Below, in pieces: positions 32,139 to 43,045 of a stretch of 64,000 nt of DNA (positions are counted from its first letter, which is position 1; each line of letters begins with the position of its first letter). Made by a program: the position numbers and the translations under genes. The stretch comes from Powellomyces hirtus (taxonomy: Eukaryota > Chytridiomycota > Chytridiomycetes > Spizellomycetales > Powellomycetaceae): positions 603,539 to 667,538 of the forward strand of contig JAHLKG010000019.1 of the NCBI GenBank assembly GCA_025526995.1. The letters run 5' to 3'. The notes beneath the pieces are model-generated. The model had not been told where the DNA came from. It was given only the letters and a program-made list of their open reading frames with translations, and did not search any database.

Positions 32139-32670
32139 TCCAATGGTTGTCACCTCCGCACCCTTTGGAGTGTCGGCAAGATTTGCGCGGTAAAAGCAGC
32201 ACGCTTTCGACGTTGAGTGGCGGTAATTCAAAGATTTGTTGCGCCCCTCTGCGTTCCCCCGATGGGGTCCCCCGGCTTGGGACGGGGCGAGGCCGCATTA
32301 GCACCCCCGGGTGCTCGCTACTGTTTAAGGACCGAGCGCACGTCCGTCTCTCTCCCTCTCTCACTTGCTCCTCTTTGTTCTCCAGATTCCTCTTGCGCGT
32401 TCAGTCGACGATCCGAAATCGCGTCCGAAATCGCGTCCGAACGTCAACAAACAAAACAAACCAATCTAATCAAACAAACACGTCTCCGAATAGACGCGCG
32501 TCTGCCCAGTCGTCCATTTCTCACCCCGCGTTAGTTGTCTCCCGTCCAGCCCTCCCTCTCGCTACGTTGCTTTGACGATACACGTCCCCGACGTTCGACT
32601 GGCTCTGGGATATTGAAAGATAAGTCACGTCTGCCGTGTGAGATGAAGTGAATTGTCCGGCTCTTTGCAA

Positions 32671-32694
32671 AACATTGTTTGCACAAACAATGTT
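32671..32694. repeat. Perfect 24-bp hairpin
   Basis: Two 11-bp arms (AACATTGTTTG and CAAACAATGTT) flank CA. It abuts the first copy of the 242-bp tandem duplication. Confidence 0.85.
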
Positions 32695-33140
32695 GGGATT
32701 GGTAGCGTGGCCTACATGCGGTGTACTTTGCATGGGCCGGGTGTATCAACCTTGGCAAGGGTGTTTGCGTCCAGATGGGACCACCTGAAGAGGTGGATTG
32801 CTCTGGCTGGAAAATGCGTGACCACTTGTCTAAGAGGAGGCTTCCGTGGGGTCCAAGACAGACCCTGACCCATGAGGTGGGGAGGCTATCTTCTTCGAGA
32901 GCTGGATGAAGCAGACTGAAGAACTGCAAAGCAGTTGGGATTGGTAGCGTGGCCTACATGCGGTGTACTTTGCATGGGCCGGGTGTATCAACCTTGGCAA
33001 GGGTGTTTGCGTCCAGATGGGACCACCTGAAGAGGTGGATTGCTCTGGCTGAAAAATGTGTGACCACTTGTCCGGGAAGAGGCTTCCGTGGGGTTCGTCG
33101 CAAGACAGACCCTGACCCATGAGGTGGGGAGGCTATCTTC
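32693..33140 (+). repeat. Tandem direct duplication, ~200-bp unit, 242-bp period
   Basis: Copy 1 (32693-32893) and copy 2 (32935-33140) start TTGGGATTGGTAGCGTGGCC and end GAGGTGGGGAGGCTATCTTC. They are nearly identical apart from a few substitutions and a short insertion (TTCGTCG region) in copy 2. Between them is a 41-bp spacer. No coding frame is convincing. A non-coding RNA or promoter repeat is possible. Confidence 0.85.
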
Positions 33141-33437
33141 CCCGTCTGCCTATTTGTGAGAATGTTACGTCGAGTAAACGGTATTCTCAAGGAACTTGCC
33201 CGTGCTCACTCTCTCGTCCCTTCCAGCTTTCAACAGAGTGCGGCCGAAACGCGTCGAATCACCAATCAGCGTTCCTGGACGCCTTAGGCCTGTCTACCGC
33301 TTCCACCACCGCTTCGGCTGTCTACCGCTCCCATCACAGCTACGGCTGTTCTAGCAATTCATCCCCGATGAGCTTTCAGCTGTGTTTTTCCCCGTTACCT
33401 AACAGTTTGTTCGTATTTACCAGGCAATGCAGCAGCG

Positions 33438-34057
33438 GTGGTCCCAAGCCCACCCCTCCAACCGTATCCCAGAAGGGACGGTGTTAGGAGATGCAGAGGG
33501 CCTGGTATTGGGAGAGCGTGTGCACTCGACATGCTGAAAAGCATTGACCCGGCCGTCGTGCGTGACAACATACCTCTCAGTGCCCTAAACTTGACATGGC
33601 ACAGCGCCACCATCGAGATGCGGCTACAAACAGCGAGCATAACGCGCCAGTTTGACCGCTACGTTAAGAAGTTCGAGCACGAGAACCAAGTCTACTTCTC
33701 CCAAAAGCCCCCAAAAGCTGAACCCTCCTCCACTCACACACACTCCTTCCGTGGAAATATGGAAGGACGGGTCGGTGGATGTGGAACACACGCTCAGTTG
33801 CACTCTGGTTTCCTCTTGGGAAAAGGGTGAACTGCAAACTCTTCCATCCACGCTACGAGACCGTCTCCTTCCTTGAAGAGTACTTTGGAATATCGGCCGC
33901 ATCCCTTAAGTTGGATTACAAGGTCAACCCTTCGCGGAAAGGGAAGCTAGTCGTGAACGTAATCGTAACAGAGACTATTGAAGGCCGAGCGCTGGGATTG
34001 TGTGTGCAGATGATGGATAAGTCATTTGAGGCCGCGCTGCTGAACGTCTTTTTGTAA
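33438..34057 (+). pseudogene. Unrecognised protein gene, frame-shifted
   Basis: First ORF: MLKSIDPAVVRDNIPLSALN, MRLQTASITRQFDRYVKKFE. After a frame shift near 33.75 kb: LFHPRYETVSFLEEYFGISA, SLKLDYKVNPSRKGKLVVNV and MMDKSFEAALLNVFL ending at TAA 34055-34057. The composition is protein-like, but I recognise no family. Confidence 0.35.
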
Positions 34058-34602
34058 CTGGTAGTAATCATACATTGGGAAAAGTGTCCAGAAACGCCCG
34101 TGTCTTGGCGCTGAAAAGAAAGCGCAATTGAACTCACTAGCGCGAAAAAGTGTGATCTGTCAAAACCAGATCCCCCATCAAAGCGCAACGTTAGTCTGGA
34201 ATAATGGTGTAGGGGAAGAGCGTGACTCTCAGAAGGACGGTAGGATGCGAGGCGACCGAGTCTTGTCGGCCCAGCGTCAACACACCAGCGCTCCAACGCT
34301 CCCTGATCCAAATCGGAGGGAAGCCATGATGATCATTTATTTAATTTTTTGCTCTCCCAAATGACCACTAGAATTCCGCAGCCTTGGTAAGCCAAAGTGC
34401 GCCCAGGGGGGCGACCGCGTGTACGGTGCCTTCCGACTCGGAGAACAATACCAGAACATCTCTCGCTATTCTGCGCACTTGGGCACGGACGCCGGGGGCA
34501 GATGTGTTTTTTTCCCCGAAAACGCCTGATAAAAGAGCCGGGGACGCCCTCCGGATTCCACCTTTTTCATTTTTTTTTTTCCATCAACGTTTTTCGCAGC
34601 CC

Positions 34603-36484
34603 ATGTCTCGTCTCGTCCATCTGCTTATCCAAGCAACCCCGCCCCGCCGCGAAACGGTCGACATTCCGGAATCGACGCCGGCCGACGAGGTCCAAGCGCT
34701 GTTGTTTGCCGCTGCGGATGTGGGGCATCTTGCGGCGGCGACCACTGCGCTGAAAGTGAGAGCACCTGATGGATCCTTGCTCCCCGCCTCGGCGACCGCG
34801 TTGAAACCGAATGGGGCGGAGGATAGCGAGCGGTACACGCTCGATTTGTGTCGATCAGGTACGCTGAAACCAGCCCACATGTAGAATGTGTAGCAAATCA
34901 GCAAAATCCTTCCAATGCTGGGTTCTGAAAAATGACGTCCGATATCAAATTGACGAAGAATCACCCTTTTCTTTTTTTGCACGCGCCAGACAAAAGTCTG
35001 ACTACCCTCCCGACCGCGGCCGAGGTGACCGCCCTACAACAGACGCTGGCCGCTCTCCGGTCCGATTTGGACCAGATATCCCTGGCCCAGTCCAAGAGCG
35101 GACAACGGACGCCCGCTAATGCCACGCGTCGGATGACCGCCATCGACCCGCGGTACAATGCTGGCCCACGCTATATTTTCAGCGAGGAGACCAAGACGCA
35201 CTTGAAGACGCCTACGTTTGATCCTTGGTGAGGAGTGAGGAGTCGGGGGTCGGGGGGATGTAGTGTTGGGGGATTGTCTTGCGAGGCTTTGTTCTTACTT
35301 ATTATCTTTGTACTCTTTTTTTTTTCGACTTGTAGGGAGTGGCAGGAGAATGAAATGCTGGCGTTGCTGGAATATATGTTTGTTGACTTGGGAGTCTTGC
35401 AGGAATTCAAGATTGATTTGCCCATCTTGCGCCGGTTTTTGCAGAGCATCAAGGATAATTACAATTTGAATGTATGGTTTTTCGTTGTTTTCTGTGTTTA
35501 TGTGCGCCGGAAAAAAAGAAAGCACCCTTCTCCCCACAGCCAGCTGGGGGGATACTCACTTTTGCCTTTTTTTGGTCTTTCGCCCCACACAGCACTTTCA
35601 CAACTTCCGCCACTGTTTCTGCGTGTGCCACATGATGTACGCCATCCTCTACACGACGGGGATCGTGACGCAACTCACTCCCACCGACAAACTCATTCTC
35701 CTCGTTGCGTGCATCGGGCACGATCTCGACCACCCGGGGTACAACAACGCCTACCAAATCAACGCGCGCACGGCGCTCGCCACCATCTACAACGACTACT
35801 CGCCGCTGGAAATGCACCACGCGGCGGTTCTTTTTACCATTCTCCGCGAACCCGCCACCAACATCCTCGCCACGCTCCCCGAGCCCCAGTTCAAGGAGAT
35901 CCGCAAAGGCGTGATTCGGTGCATTTTAGCAACGGACATGGCGCGCCACGGCGAGATCCTGGCCACGTTCAAGAAATACGCTGACGAAGGGTTCACATTG
36001 GACGATGCGGACCACAAGAGCTGTTTGTTGCAGATGGTGACAAAGTGCGCGGATATCAGCAACGAGGTCCGCCCGCCGGACGTTGCGGACCCCTGGGTCG
36101 ATTGTCTGCTGGAAGAGTTTTTCGAACAGGCGGATCGCGAGAAAAAGGAGGGGTTGCCGTGGGCACCGTTCATGGATCGAGAAAAAGTCACAAAGCCGAA
36201 TGCGCAAGTCGGGTATGTGTTGTGGCCCTGCACTAACTCATCACCGAACCGCATGCATCGGTGCTAAATCTGAATCGCCCTCCCGTCGCTTCTCCTTCCC
36301 TCCCCGCAGGTTCATCGGCTTTGTCATGATCCCCCTCTATGAGCTCGTTTCGCGCGTGCTGCCCAACATGGACCCCATCATCACGCCCGTCAAATCGGCG
36401 CTGACGCACTACAAAGGCCTGTTGGAGAAAGAAAAAGCGGCGGCGGCTGCAGGTGCGACTGCGACCGCTACTGCCTCTGCATAA
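34603..36484 (+). CDS. PDE9-like 3',5'-cyclic nucleotide phosphodiesterase
   Basis: Hydrolyses cAMP or cGMP in the cytosol. Five exons (34603-34858, 34990-35227, 35336-35471, 35593-36212, 36310-36484) with GT-AG introns join to 475 codons (474 aa). Start: ATG 34603 after a poly-pyrimidine stretch. The HD-type catalytic domain begins near residue 170. Metal ligands: H217 in HFHNFRHCF, H253/D254 in GHDLDHPGYNN and D364 in KCADIS. The string HDLDHPGYNNAYQINARTAL is close to the PDE9 signature. The N-terminal ~80 residues (MSRLVHLLIQATPP...) resemble a beta-grasp or ubiquitin-like fold in hydropathy only. The Ala-rich C-terminus is probably disordered. PDE9-type enzymes are not the usual PDE1/PDE2 set of yeasts. 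Intact. Confidence 0.92.
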
Positions 36485-37223
36485 AGAGCCTGTGATTGTG
36501 CGGAAAGACAGACATTTATTTTGTCGCTTCTGTTGTATGTGTGTGGAGGGGTTACTAGAACTCAATAGTAGTTATCATCATGAAAGACGCGCAGCTAAGC
36601 CACTCCCATCACGCTTACTCCACATCTTGGCGATGGCGAAAACAGGCCCAAATCCCCGTTAAAAGGCCGGAAACCGGTGGTCAAGCAAATTGAAAAAAAA
36701 AGTAAAACTAATTGTGTAAGATAAAGCGGAACTCTTATGTTGATGATGACGGATACAAAAGGGATGCTCCCCGCCCCCTTGACCCAACTAGTGTTGGACA
36801 TGTCATCGCACGTTTCACGTCCGCCTTACCGTGCCAGACTAGTACGTCCAATTTCGTCGGGTCGGCTGGCATATGCGCGGGGTTGAAGGAGCACCAACGC
36901 CCAACCATGTCGTAACGTGGCTGTCCAAGTGCATGGTTGTCTAGCATCGGAAATTTCAAAGCCGCAGCGGCTAATTTAGAACCCTTCACCGACGGATGAC
37001 TACGGTTCCCGCAACGGACAAACTACACACGACGGCCCATTGAACGCCAACCACACCAGCGTCCATAAGGTGGGGGAAACGGGCTACACTTACGGTATCA
37101 ATCGTCACTGTTGCCCGTTACTCACTCATTACACCGACGGCATGGTTGACCGAATCCGACCGCGGTTTGAACGACAGCATGCGGTGTTGCTCCACCCTCC
37201 TCTCCACCCCCAATACCACCCCA
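36485..37223. other. Intergenic; no supported gene
   Basis: Short ORFs only. AT-richer than the PDE gene. Confidence 0.5.
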
Positions 37224-38290
37224 ATGAAGGTCGCAATCCTCGCACTCCCCCTCCTCACCCTCACCACGGGCACGCTGGCCGCATCCCTCACCGCGACCCC
37301 AAACACCAACAGCAGCGGCACCCCTACCCACCCATTTAGCACGGCCAATACACAGGGGGCCTCCCCAATCCTGCGCCGAATTCGGCCCCGGTAAATATCC
37401 CTTGATTCGCGTCGCGTTTGCGTGGGAACAGCTGCACAGGACCCGGGAGGGCAAATTGGATGAGCTGGAGTTTGGCAGGTTGGGTGCGACGGTGCGGCGG
37501 TATGGGACGGACCAGGAGCTGTTTGTGTTGCTGGATCCGCATAGTTAGAGTAGATACCAGGTAATGTGGCAGGTTCTCCCGCGCTGCCTTTCTTTGCTGC
37601 GAGAGACCTCAATCCATCAGCATCCAGGATATCAACTCATTTTGCATAAAACTGTTATTTTGAAACAGGGCCAACTCGTAACACCCTTCCAACTGGCCCT
37701 TCTTCTGGGGCGAGCTCGCCGCTCGGTACAAGGACAAATTCCAAAGTCATGTTGGGCTTCATGAACGAGCCGCACGACCAACCCACCGAAGATGCTCTCG
37801 TTACAATGCAAGCCGGCATCAAAGCCATCCGCGGCACGGAGGTCACCAACGTGATCAGTGTTCCGGGCAACCGATGGACGGGGGGCCCACTCTGGACCAA
37901 AAGTTACTACGGCACCAGCAACACAGACGTGATGGGCAAGAGCACGGACCCCGCTGACGATATCCCGTACGAGAGGCATCAGGACCTCGATGCCGACTTT
38001 TCGGGCACATGACCCACACGCCACTCGGCATTTATCGGCATCGAGACCCTCGAGGAGGCGACCCAGCGGGCACGTAAACTCGGCAAAAAGATCCTTGTGG
38101 CCGAACTCGGGGGAGGTGATAACAAGCTGTGTTATGCGGCGTTGGAGAATACAGCCACACTATAGGCTCGAAGACAGCAATGTTTGGGTCGGCTATGTGT
38201 GGTGGGTCCCAGGCGACTCCTTTCTGAGTGTGGAGCCGAATGCCGCCTTCCCCGCGAGATCTCAATGGGACAAGTTTGCGAAACGGTACA
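37224..38290 (+). pseudogene. Secreted GH5-like endoglucanase (cellulase), frame-broken
   Basis: GH5 cellulases cut beta-1,4-glucan outside the cell. ATG 37224 starts a signal peptide (MKVAILALPLLTLTTGTLAA) and a Thr/Ser linker. In shifted frames: CAEFGPGKYPLIRVAFAWEQ, RRYGTDQELFVLLDPHS, an intron ~37561-37669, WPFFWGELAARYKD, GFMNEPHDQPTEDAL (NEP, acid/base Glu), HQDLDADFSGT, KILVAELGGGDNKLCY (nucleophile Glu in VAELG) and VWVGYVWWVPGDSFLSVEPN. The breaks include one extra A at 37736-37738, a TAG after DPHS and a TGA near 38010. Both catalytic Glu regions remain, so it is recently lost or mis-sequenced. Confidence 0.75.
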
Positions 38291-38669
38291 CGCAGTCAAC
38301 CCCCAGTGTCCCCCTTTGCCTACCATGTTTTGTTCTCAAGGGATCAGTTGACAGTGCGGATACTCGACTAGCGTTGATGTATCTCCGTAAAACCCAATGC
38401 ACTTGGATGAACCTAAACCCAAATCCGCAAAGCAGAGAGCATGCCGTTCCGACGCATAGTGCGGAACCGTGCCCACATTGCGTAAAGGATGTCAGCATGT
38501 GGATCCCCCCACAGTATCAGTATCAGTTGCATTTTGGTTTCTCCAATCCCTGCTGTACTATGCGGGAGTGGAAAATGCGATAAGCGCCGGCGGGGGCGAC
38601 AATAAAGTAACAAAGGTCCATGTGCTCTGGTTACGAAATGGGTATAACTTTGCCACGCAGATTCATCGA

Positions 38670-38742
38670 GCTTCCTTAGCTCAGTTGGGAGAGCGTTAGA
38701 CTGAAGATCTAAAGGTCCCGCGTTCAATCCGCGGAGGGAGCA
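38670..38742 (+). tRNA. tRNA-Phe (anticodon GAA)
   Basis: 73 nt, no intron. The acceptor stem GCTTCCT pairs with AGGGAGC with one G-T pair. The D arm is GCTC...GAGC, the anticodon stem TTAGA/TCTAA encloses CTGAAGA (anticodon GAA), and the T arm has GTTCAATCC. The discriminator is A. Fits tRNA-Phe. Confidence 0.95.
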
Positions 38743-39648
38743 TAACTACAATTTTTGGTTTTTTCTCGCTCATTTGCGAAACAGATCGACCATTTATTTC
38801 GTTGCTCCACTCTACAAGTTTGAGATTGTTATTAGATTGTGTGTCGCGTCGATCCCTGCAGCTCTTAAGGGTTTCGGGTAGAAAAACCCGATCCTCGCAA
38901 ACTCTCGTTGCTAATGCCCGCAGACAGTCAGCGAGCAGCAACCAACTCCGCACGACTTGTCCATCACAAAAGCGTACATTGCCTGTATGGTACATGTTCT
39001 ATTTACACTTCACTTCAGGGCTTCTCGCTATATGCATGCTACTCCGACGTCGTCAGACATTCAAATAATAAATGGAGCTCCATAGGCAGCGGTCGTGCTC
39101 ACTGAAAAGCGTATCATCGTTGAGGACACTGCACTCTGTCTGGGCTCAGATGCCTATATCCATCCAGTAGGGGGGGACGCACTCTTCCCAATTGAAACAA
39201 GAAGGAGTGAGTCAAGTCTCTCATCCGCCTACATCTAGGCAGGCTACACCCTCCACGTGACTCAGTGCCGATGAAACAACGACAGACTGCAAACGCACTT
39301 TATATGATACAGTGACTGAAGAAAGAACAGTGCATCTGGCGCACGTGATACTCAACATCGCAATCCACCAACGTCTTCATCGTTTCCTTTTGATGAGAAT
39401 GTCGATAAATGAACGAATGAAATGAATGACGGCCGCTTTGATAATCAACTAATATCGGTAAATGAAATGTCGCGTGTGGCGTGTCTCGTGAAACACGCGC
39501 CGCATGTCCTCTTATGTAAGCAATGTTTCCGCTCTTCTCATCAACCACCCAGGGAAATAACATATACATGTCCATCCCCCCCGGTCGCCCACGGTGACCA
39601 CGACGACGACGACGACGACGACGATATCTGTTCCCTCGCCTTCCCGCA
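38743..39648. other. Intergenic; no supported gene
   Basis: A T-rich run directly after the tRNA (38755-38765, TTTTTGGTTTTTT) could serve as the Pol III terminator. A (GAC)n-like tract lies near 39600-39625, just upstream of the cyclin gene. Confidence 0.5.
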
Positions 39649-40359
39649 ATGTCTCTCCCACCATCGCCCTTCTACGCCCCGGCTCCAGCACCCCAATCCG
39701 CATCCCACTCACTGCAAAGTCTATCAAAACTCATCGTCCATGTCTTCCACCACCTGTTTCCCATCTACGCCACGGCGGACCTCACGCCCATGGTGACGTT
39801 TGTCAAAACACTCCTCCGCCGCATCCCCACCCAACCCACCACCCTCTTCCTCGCCCTCCAATATCTCGCCGCATGTGCCCACTCGCAGGACCCAATGCTG
39901 ATGCACTTTATGGCCCGACACGGGAAGCGACCGAATACGTCGACTCTGTCACAATCGCGGACCATCAGCGTGGACCCGTTGTTGCTCCTGACAGCCGCCA
40001 TCGCCACCGCCAACGACTTTACCAAATCGGCTCATCCCACACCCGACCACTACTCCACTGCAACAGGACTGAACATCTCTGCTCTGCTCCACGCCAAACA
40101 ACTCATCTGCACCGCTCTGCAATGGCAGTTCATAGTTCCGCCAAATATCTACGAACAATGGGTTGGCTGGTTGAAGCAGTTTGCCCTGCGCCGCTCAAGA
40201 GAAACGCAGGCGGATCGCCGGCGAGCCGTCAGAAAGCAGCAGTATATGATGTCGCCCGCGAGCCAAAAAATGACGTTCATGATAAAAGATGCGTTGCTTG
40301 AGCGAATGGGCGCAATGATGCCCCAGGTTGGGCTGGTCCAAGCTGCGATCCCTGTGTAA
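39649..40359 (+). CDS. Cyclin-like protein (PCL/Pho80-type fold)
   Basis: Single exon, 236 aa, ATG 39649. A helical domain spans ~25-185: LIVHVFHHLFPIYATADLTP, FVKTLLRRIPTQPTTLFLAL, a loop with a HGKRPNTST insertion, DPLLLLTAAIATANDFTKSA, and ISALLHAKQLICTALQWQFI ending YEQWVGWL. The order (PT-LFLAL helix, LLLTAAI helix with a DF motif, then a helix ending in W-F/Y) matches the cyclin box of PCL-type cyclins, which bind Pho85-type kinases. The typical KF motif is replaced by DF. The C-terminal tail is basic. Cyclin fold likely, partner unknown. Confidence 0.6.
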   Translation: MSLPPSPFYAPAPAPQSASHSLQSLSKLIVHVFHHLFPIYATADLTPMVTFVKTLLRRIPTQPTTLFLALQYLAACAHSQDPMLMHFMARHGKRPNTSTLSQSRTISVDPLLLLTAAIATANDFTKSAHPTPDHYSTATGLNISALLHAKQLICTALQWQFIVPPNIYEQWVGWLKQFALRRSRETQADRRRAVRKQQYMMSPASQKMTFMIKDALLERMGAMMPQVGLVQAAIPV

Positions 40360-40947
40360 GGTAGCAGAGAGTATGTATTGTACATGGATAGATAGCGATG
40401 TAAATATCATTATTGGGGCCTCTTTTTTTTTTTTTGCTGCGTGATTGCCGACATGCGTCAGAGTTTGCAAAAAACTCAGGCATGAAGCCCTTCTATCATG
40501 TCTTAGTCCCGCAGTTTTCGTTTCTTTCGATTTGGTGTTCTGCACTCTATAACCATGTTCTGTATTCGTTGCATCCTTGTTGGTATGATGACTGTGCTTC
40601 ATGGACGTCGTAATATCGACGGCCCTTCATATCAGTAACGCGCTATCACAGTCAGACGATCTATTTATAAATCCACGTTGCCTTTGCACCTATGAACATT
40701 ACGCTCAACCTTTCCCTAATCACGTCCAACAAACCTCGATGAATAGTGCCTGTTCAAGGATGGTTATCACGTCACTGCCAAGCCGCTCATCGTCGTCACC
40801 ACTCCCTTATCCCTGCGATGACACGCCTCGTTTCCAGGGATATATATCGAGGGGAGCCAAATCCCTTCCCGCGCTGTAATCAATCCCCACACCACAACAC
40901 GAAACACTCGAAAATACCACACCCACTACATCGTACCACCATAAAGA
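40360..40947. other. Intergenic; promoter region of the tubby-like gene
   Basis: No ORF is supported. It contains a poly-T run near 40423-40434 and the TATA-like tract GGATATATATCGA near 40840. Confidence 0.5.
40838..40852 (+). promoter_or_regulatory. TATA-like element
   Basis: GGGATATATATCGA lies about 100 bp upstream of ATG 40948 of the tubby-like gene. Position and sequence are compatible with a TATA box. Confidence 0.3.
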
Positions 40948-42218
40948 ATGTCCACTGACGACCAATCTCCTCCTGCCTACGACGGCACCACCTCCGATTC
41001 CACAGTCCGCTACCCGCACGACATCAAACCCGGGCAACACAATATAAACACACAAGCGTATGCTGTCGAGGGGGCTGCGTCGCAAGGGCTGTACCCGAAC
41101 GCAACTGAACACTATGTCCCGCCGACCGCGGAACCGGCTTCACATAATGATACGCGGTACGAGATGGCTAGTGCAAATGTTCCAACGGCACCTCCTGTGG
41201 CGAGTTTGCCGGTGCAGTCCGGCTATCAGCAGAATCAGTACCCGAACCAGTACCAGCAGCAACAGATCCAGCACCAGCAACCGCAGTATCAGCAGCAGGG
41301 TGCTCAGTTGCAGAATATGGTTCCGGGCACGGTTTTTATCGGGGAGCCGGTCACTGTGAGTTTTCTGAACGCAGGCTTGGAATTGCAGTATGCCTACAGC
41401 ATCATGCTAACAAAGTGGTCCTCATGTCGTTGACGCATAGTTCCATATATATCGACAAGGGTAAGCACAATCGCATCCCCCTCATCTTGCCCAACATCAC
41501 TATGCTAAATCACCCATGAATCTTCACAACAGATGGGTCTCCCGCGACTGTCGGATCCTGCAATCCGACAAAAAAACCGTGGCCTACCACATCGACGTAA
41601 GAAGTTTTTTCCTCGCTCCCATCTACCACATAACCACAACCCGTTATAACTGACCTGACTCACACCCGAAACCCCGGGGGGGCTTTATCCCACTCTCCCA
41701 GTATCCCCGTAGTTTCTTTGGCTCCTGGCACGTCAACATGCGCCGCAGCGGCGCCAACGGCCCGACCGTGTTCCTCATCACGAAATCGGCGATGGGGTCC
41801 GATTTCACCATCCAGGACCCCGTCAACCCGGCGCTGACGACCAAAGTTGTGCGCAGTGGTGGGGTCATTGGGAAACGAAAGCACGCGTTTGCGGCGTTTG
41901 ATGGAAAACAGTATGCTTGGAAGGGAGCGGGGCTCGGGTACGTACCCAAGAAAACAAACCAGTCCTTGCATTCTCGTTCTTTTGCACAAGCGCCCCGCCT
42001 AAATCTGCTTCTGCATACTCTTCTGTTGTCATTTCGGCAGAGGCGACCTGAAACTCGTATGCTATCCCTTGAAAACCGTCGCAGCGTTCTATCACCGCAA
42101 AAAACACGCGTGGGCAAAAGAGGGCAGACTCGAGATCCTTCCGGGGGGCCAGCATATCCTTGATCTCGTGGTCGCGACCGGGTTCTGCGTGGAGGAGTGG
42201 GAACGGCAGAACCATTAA
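40948..42218 (+). CDS. Tubby-C/LURP-like (fungal DUF6593-like) protein
   Basis: Five exons (40948-41355, 41441-41460, 41533-41596, 41702-41937, 42041-42218; one exon is only 20 nt) join to 302 codons (301 aa). The N-terminal ~125 residues are Gln/Pro/Tyr-rich (YQQNQYPNQYQQQQIQHQQ) and likely disordered. From ~130 a beta-rich domain reads GTVFIGEPVTFHIYRQG, SRDCRILQSDKKTVAYHIDY, RSFFGSWHVNMRRSG, MGSDFTIQDPV, RKHAFAAFDGKQYAWKGAG and GQHILDLVVATGFCVEEWER. Alternating strands with F-G-S-W and R-x-H-x-F patterns fit fungal tubby-C-like domains. Role unknown; membrane-lipid or ligand binding is speculative. Intact. Confidence 0.75.
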
Positions 42219-43045
42219 GTTCGCGGGAGGGGGGCGGCGCCCGCAACCTATATGTTCCCCATCACCCTTCTCCCAAAGGCCGCCTCTGGTTTTACATATA
42301 GTGGTTTTTTTGGAATCTCAAATTCTTCTCCTGGTCCCGAAAAAATGACAATGCTGGATTGGCGGTCTGCTTGTTGAACCCCGGGAGATGTGATGCAAGC
42401 CTGCCTGGACGTGCTATGCCATCTAGCTCTCCACAGGCCTCAGAACACAGGAATAAATAAACCTCCTGTAATCTATGTACGCTATCCAAACGCAGCCTCT
42501 CCGGTGGCCATAAACCCCTTCCAGAGACGGAAAATCAAGACGCCCGTTTCATTTCTATACCGCAGCAGCGAGCGGGGCATCTCATATGCTCGCACCCGTG
42601 GCCCCGTTCTATCATATTATGAATGAAAGCGATTTTCACTGTATCAACAAGTTGTCCCGTGGCGGGGGGGGAGGGGGGTTGGTTAGGCCGTCTGGTGCGA
42701 CGGTTCCGCATGTGGCGGTCGTCGTCGGAGTAGATGAAGCTGTGGTTGCAGCATGTCTGACAGCTCTCCGGGCAGGACACGCTGGGGTAGCAGGGTAGGT
42801 TCAGCTGCAGGTGTGTGATAGATGCCTAGTTCGTGGAGTGGTCGGCGCCAATCTGCACTGCTGATGACATCCCTCACGTGAAACCCGCGCCGTGGCCTTC
42901 GATATAGAACAGGCGGTTTCAGACAACCGGCAATACATCTCCATAGTGAAAGAATCCCCAGCCTCCAATTCAAGTCGTCGCCATAAGATCCTCTGATTGC
43001 ACCTTCTCCTTCTTCCCTTTACACCAGAACCACTCCCCTTACATC
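42219..43045. other. Intergenic; no supported gene
   Basis: Short ORFs only. A G-rich run lies at 42662-42679. Confidence 0.45.

Noticed and set aside
9322..34000. Family of secreted Crinkler-like effectors in the repeat-rich block
   Set aside because: The pieces match ATP10, SET, GRIP-golgin and ATG11 patterns or plain coiled coils. No LFLAK-type or signal-peptide headers are seen.
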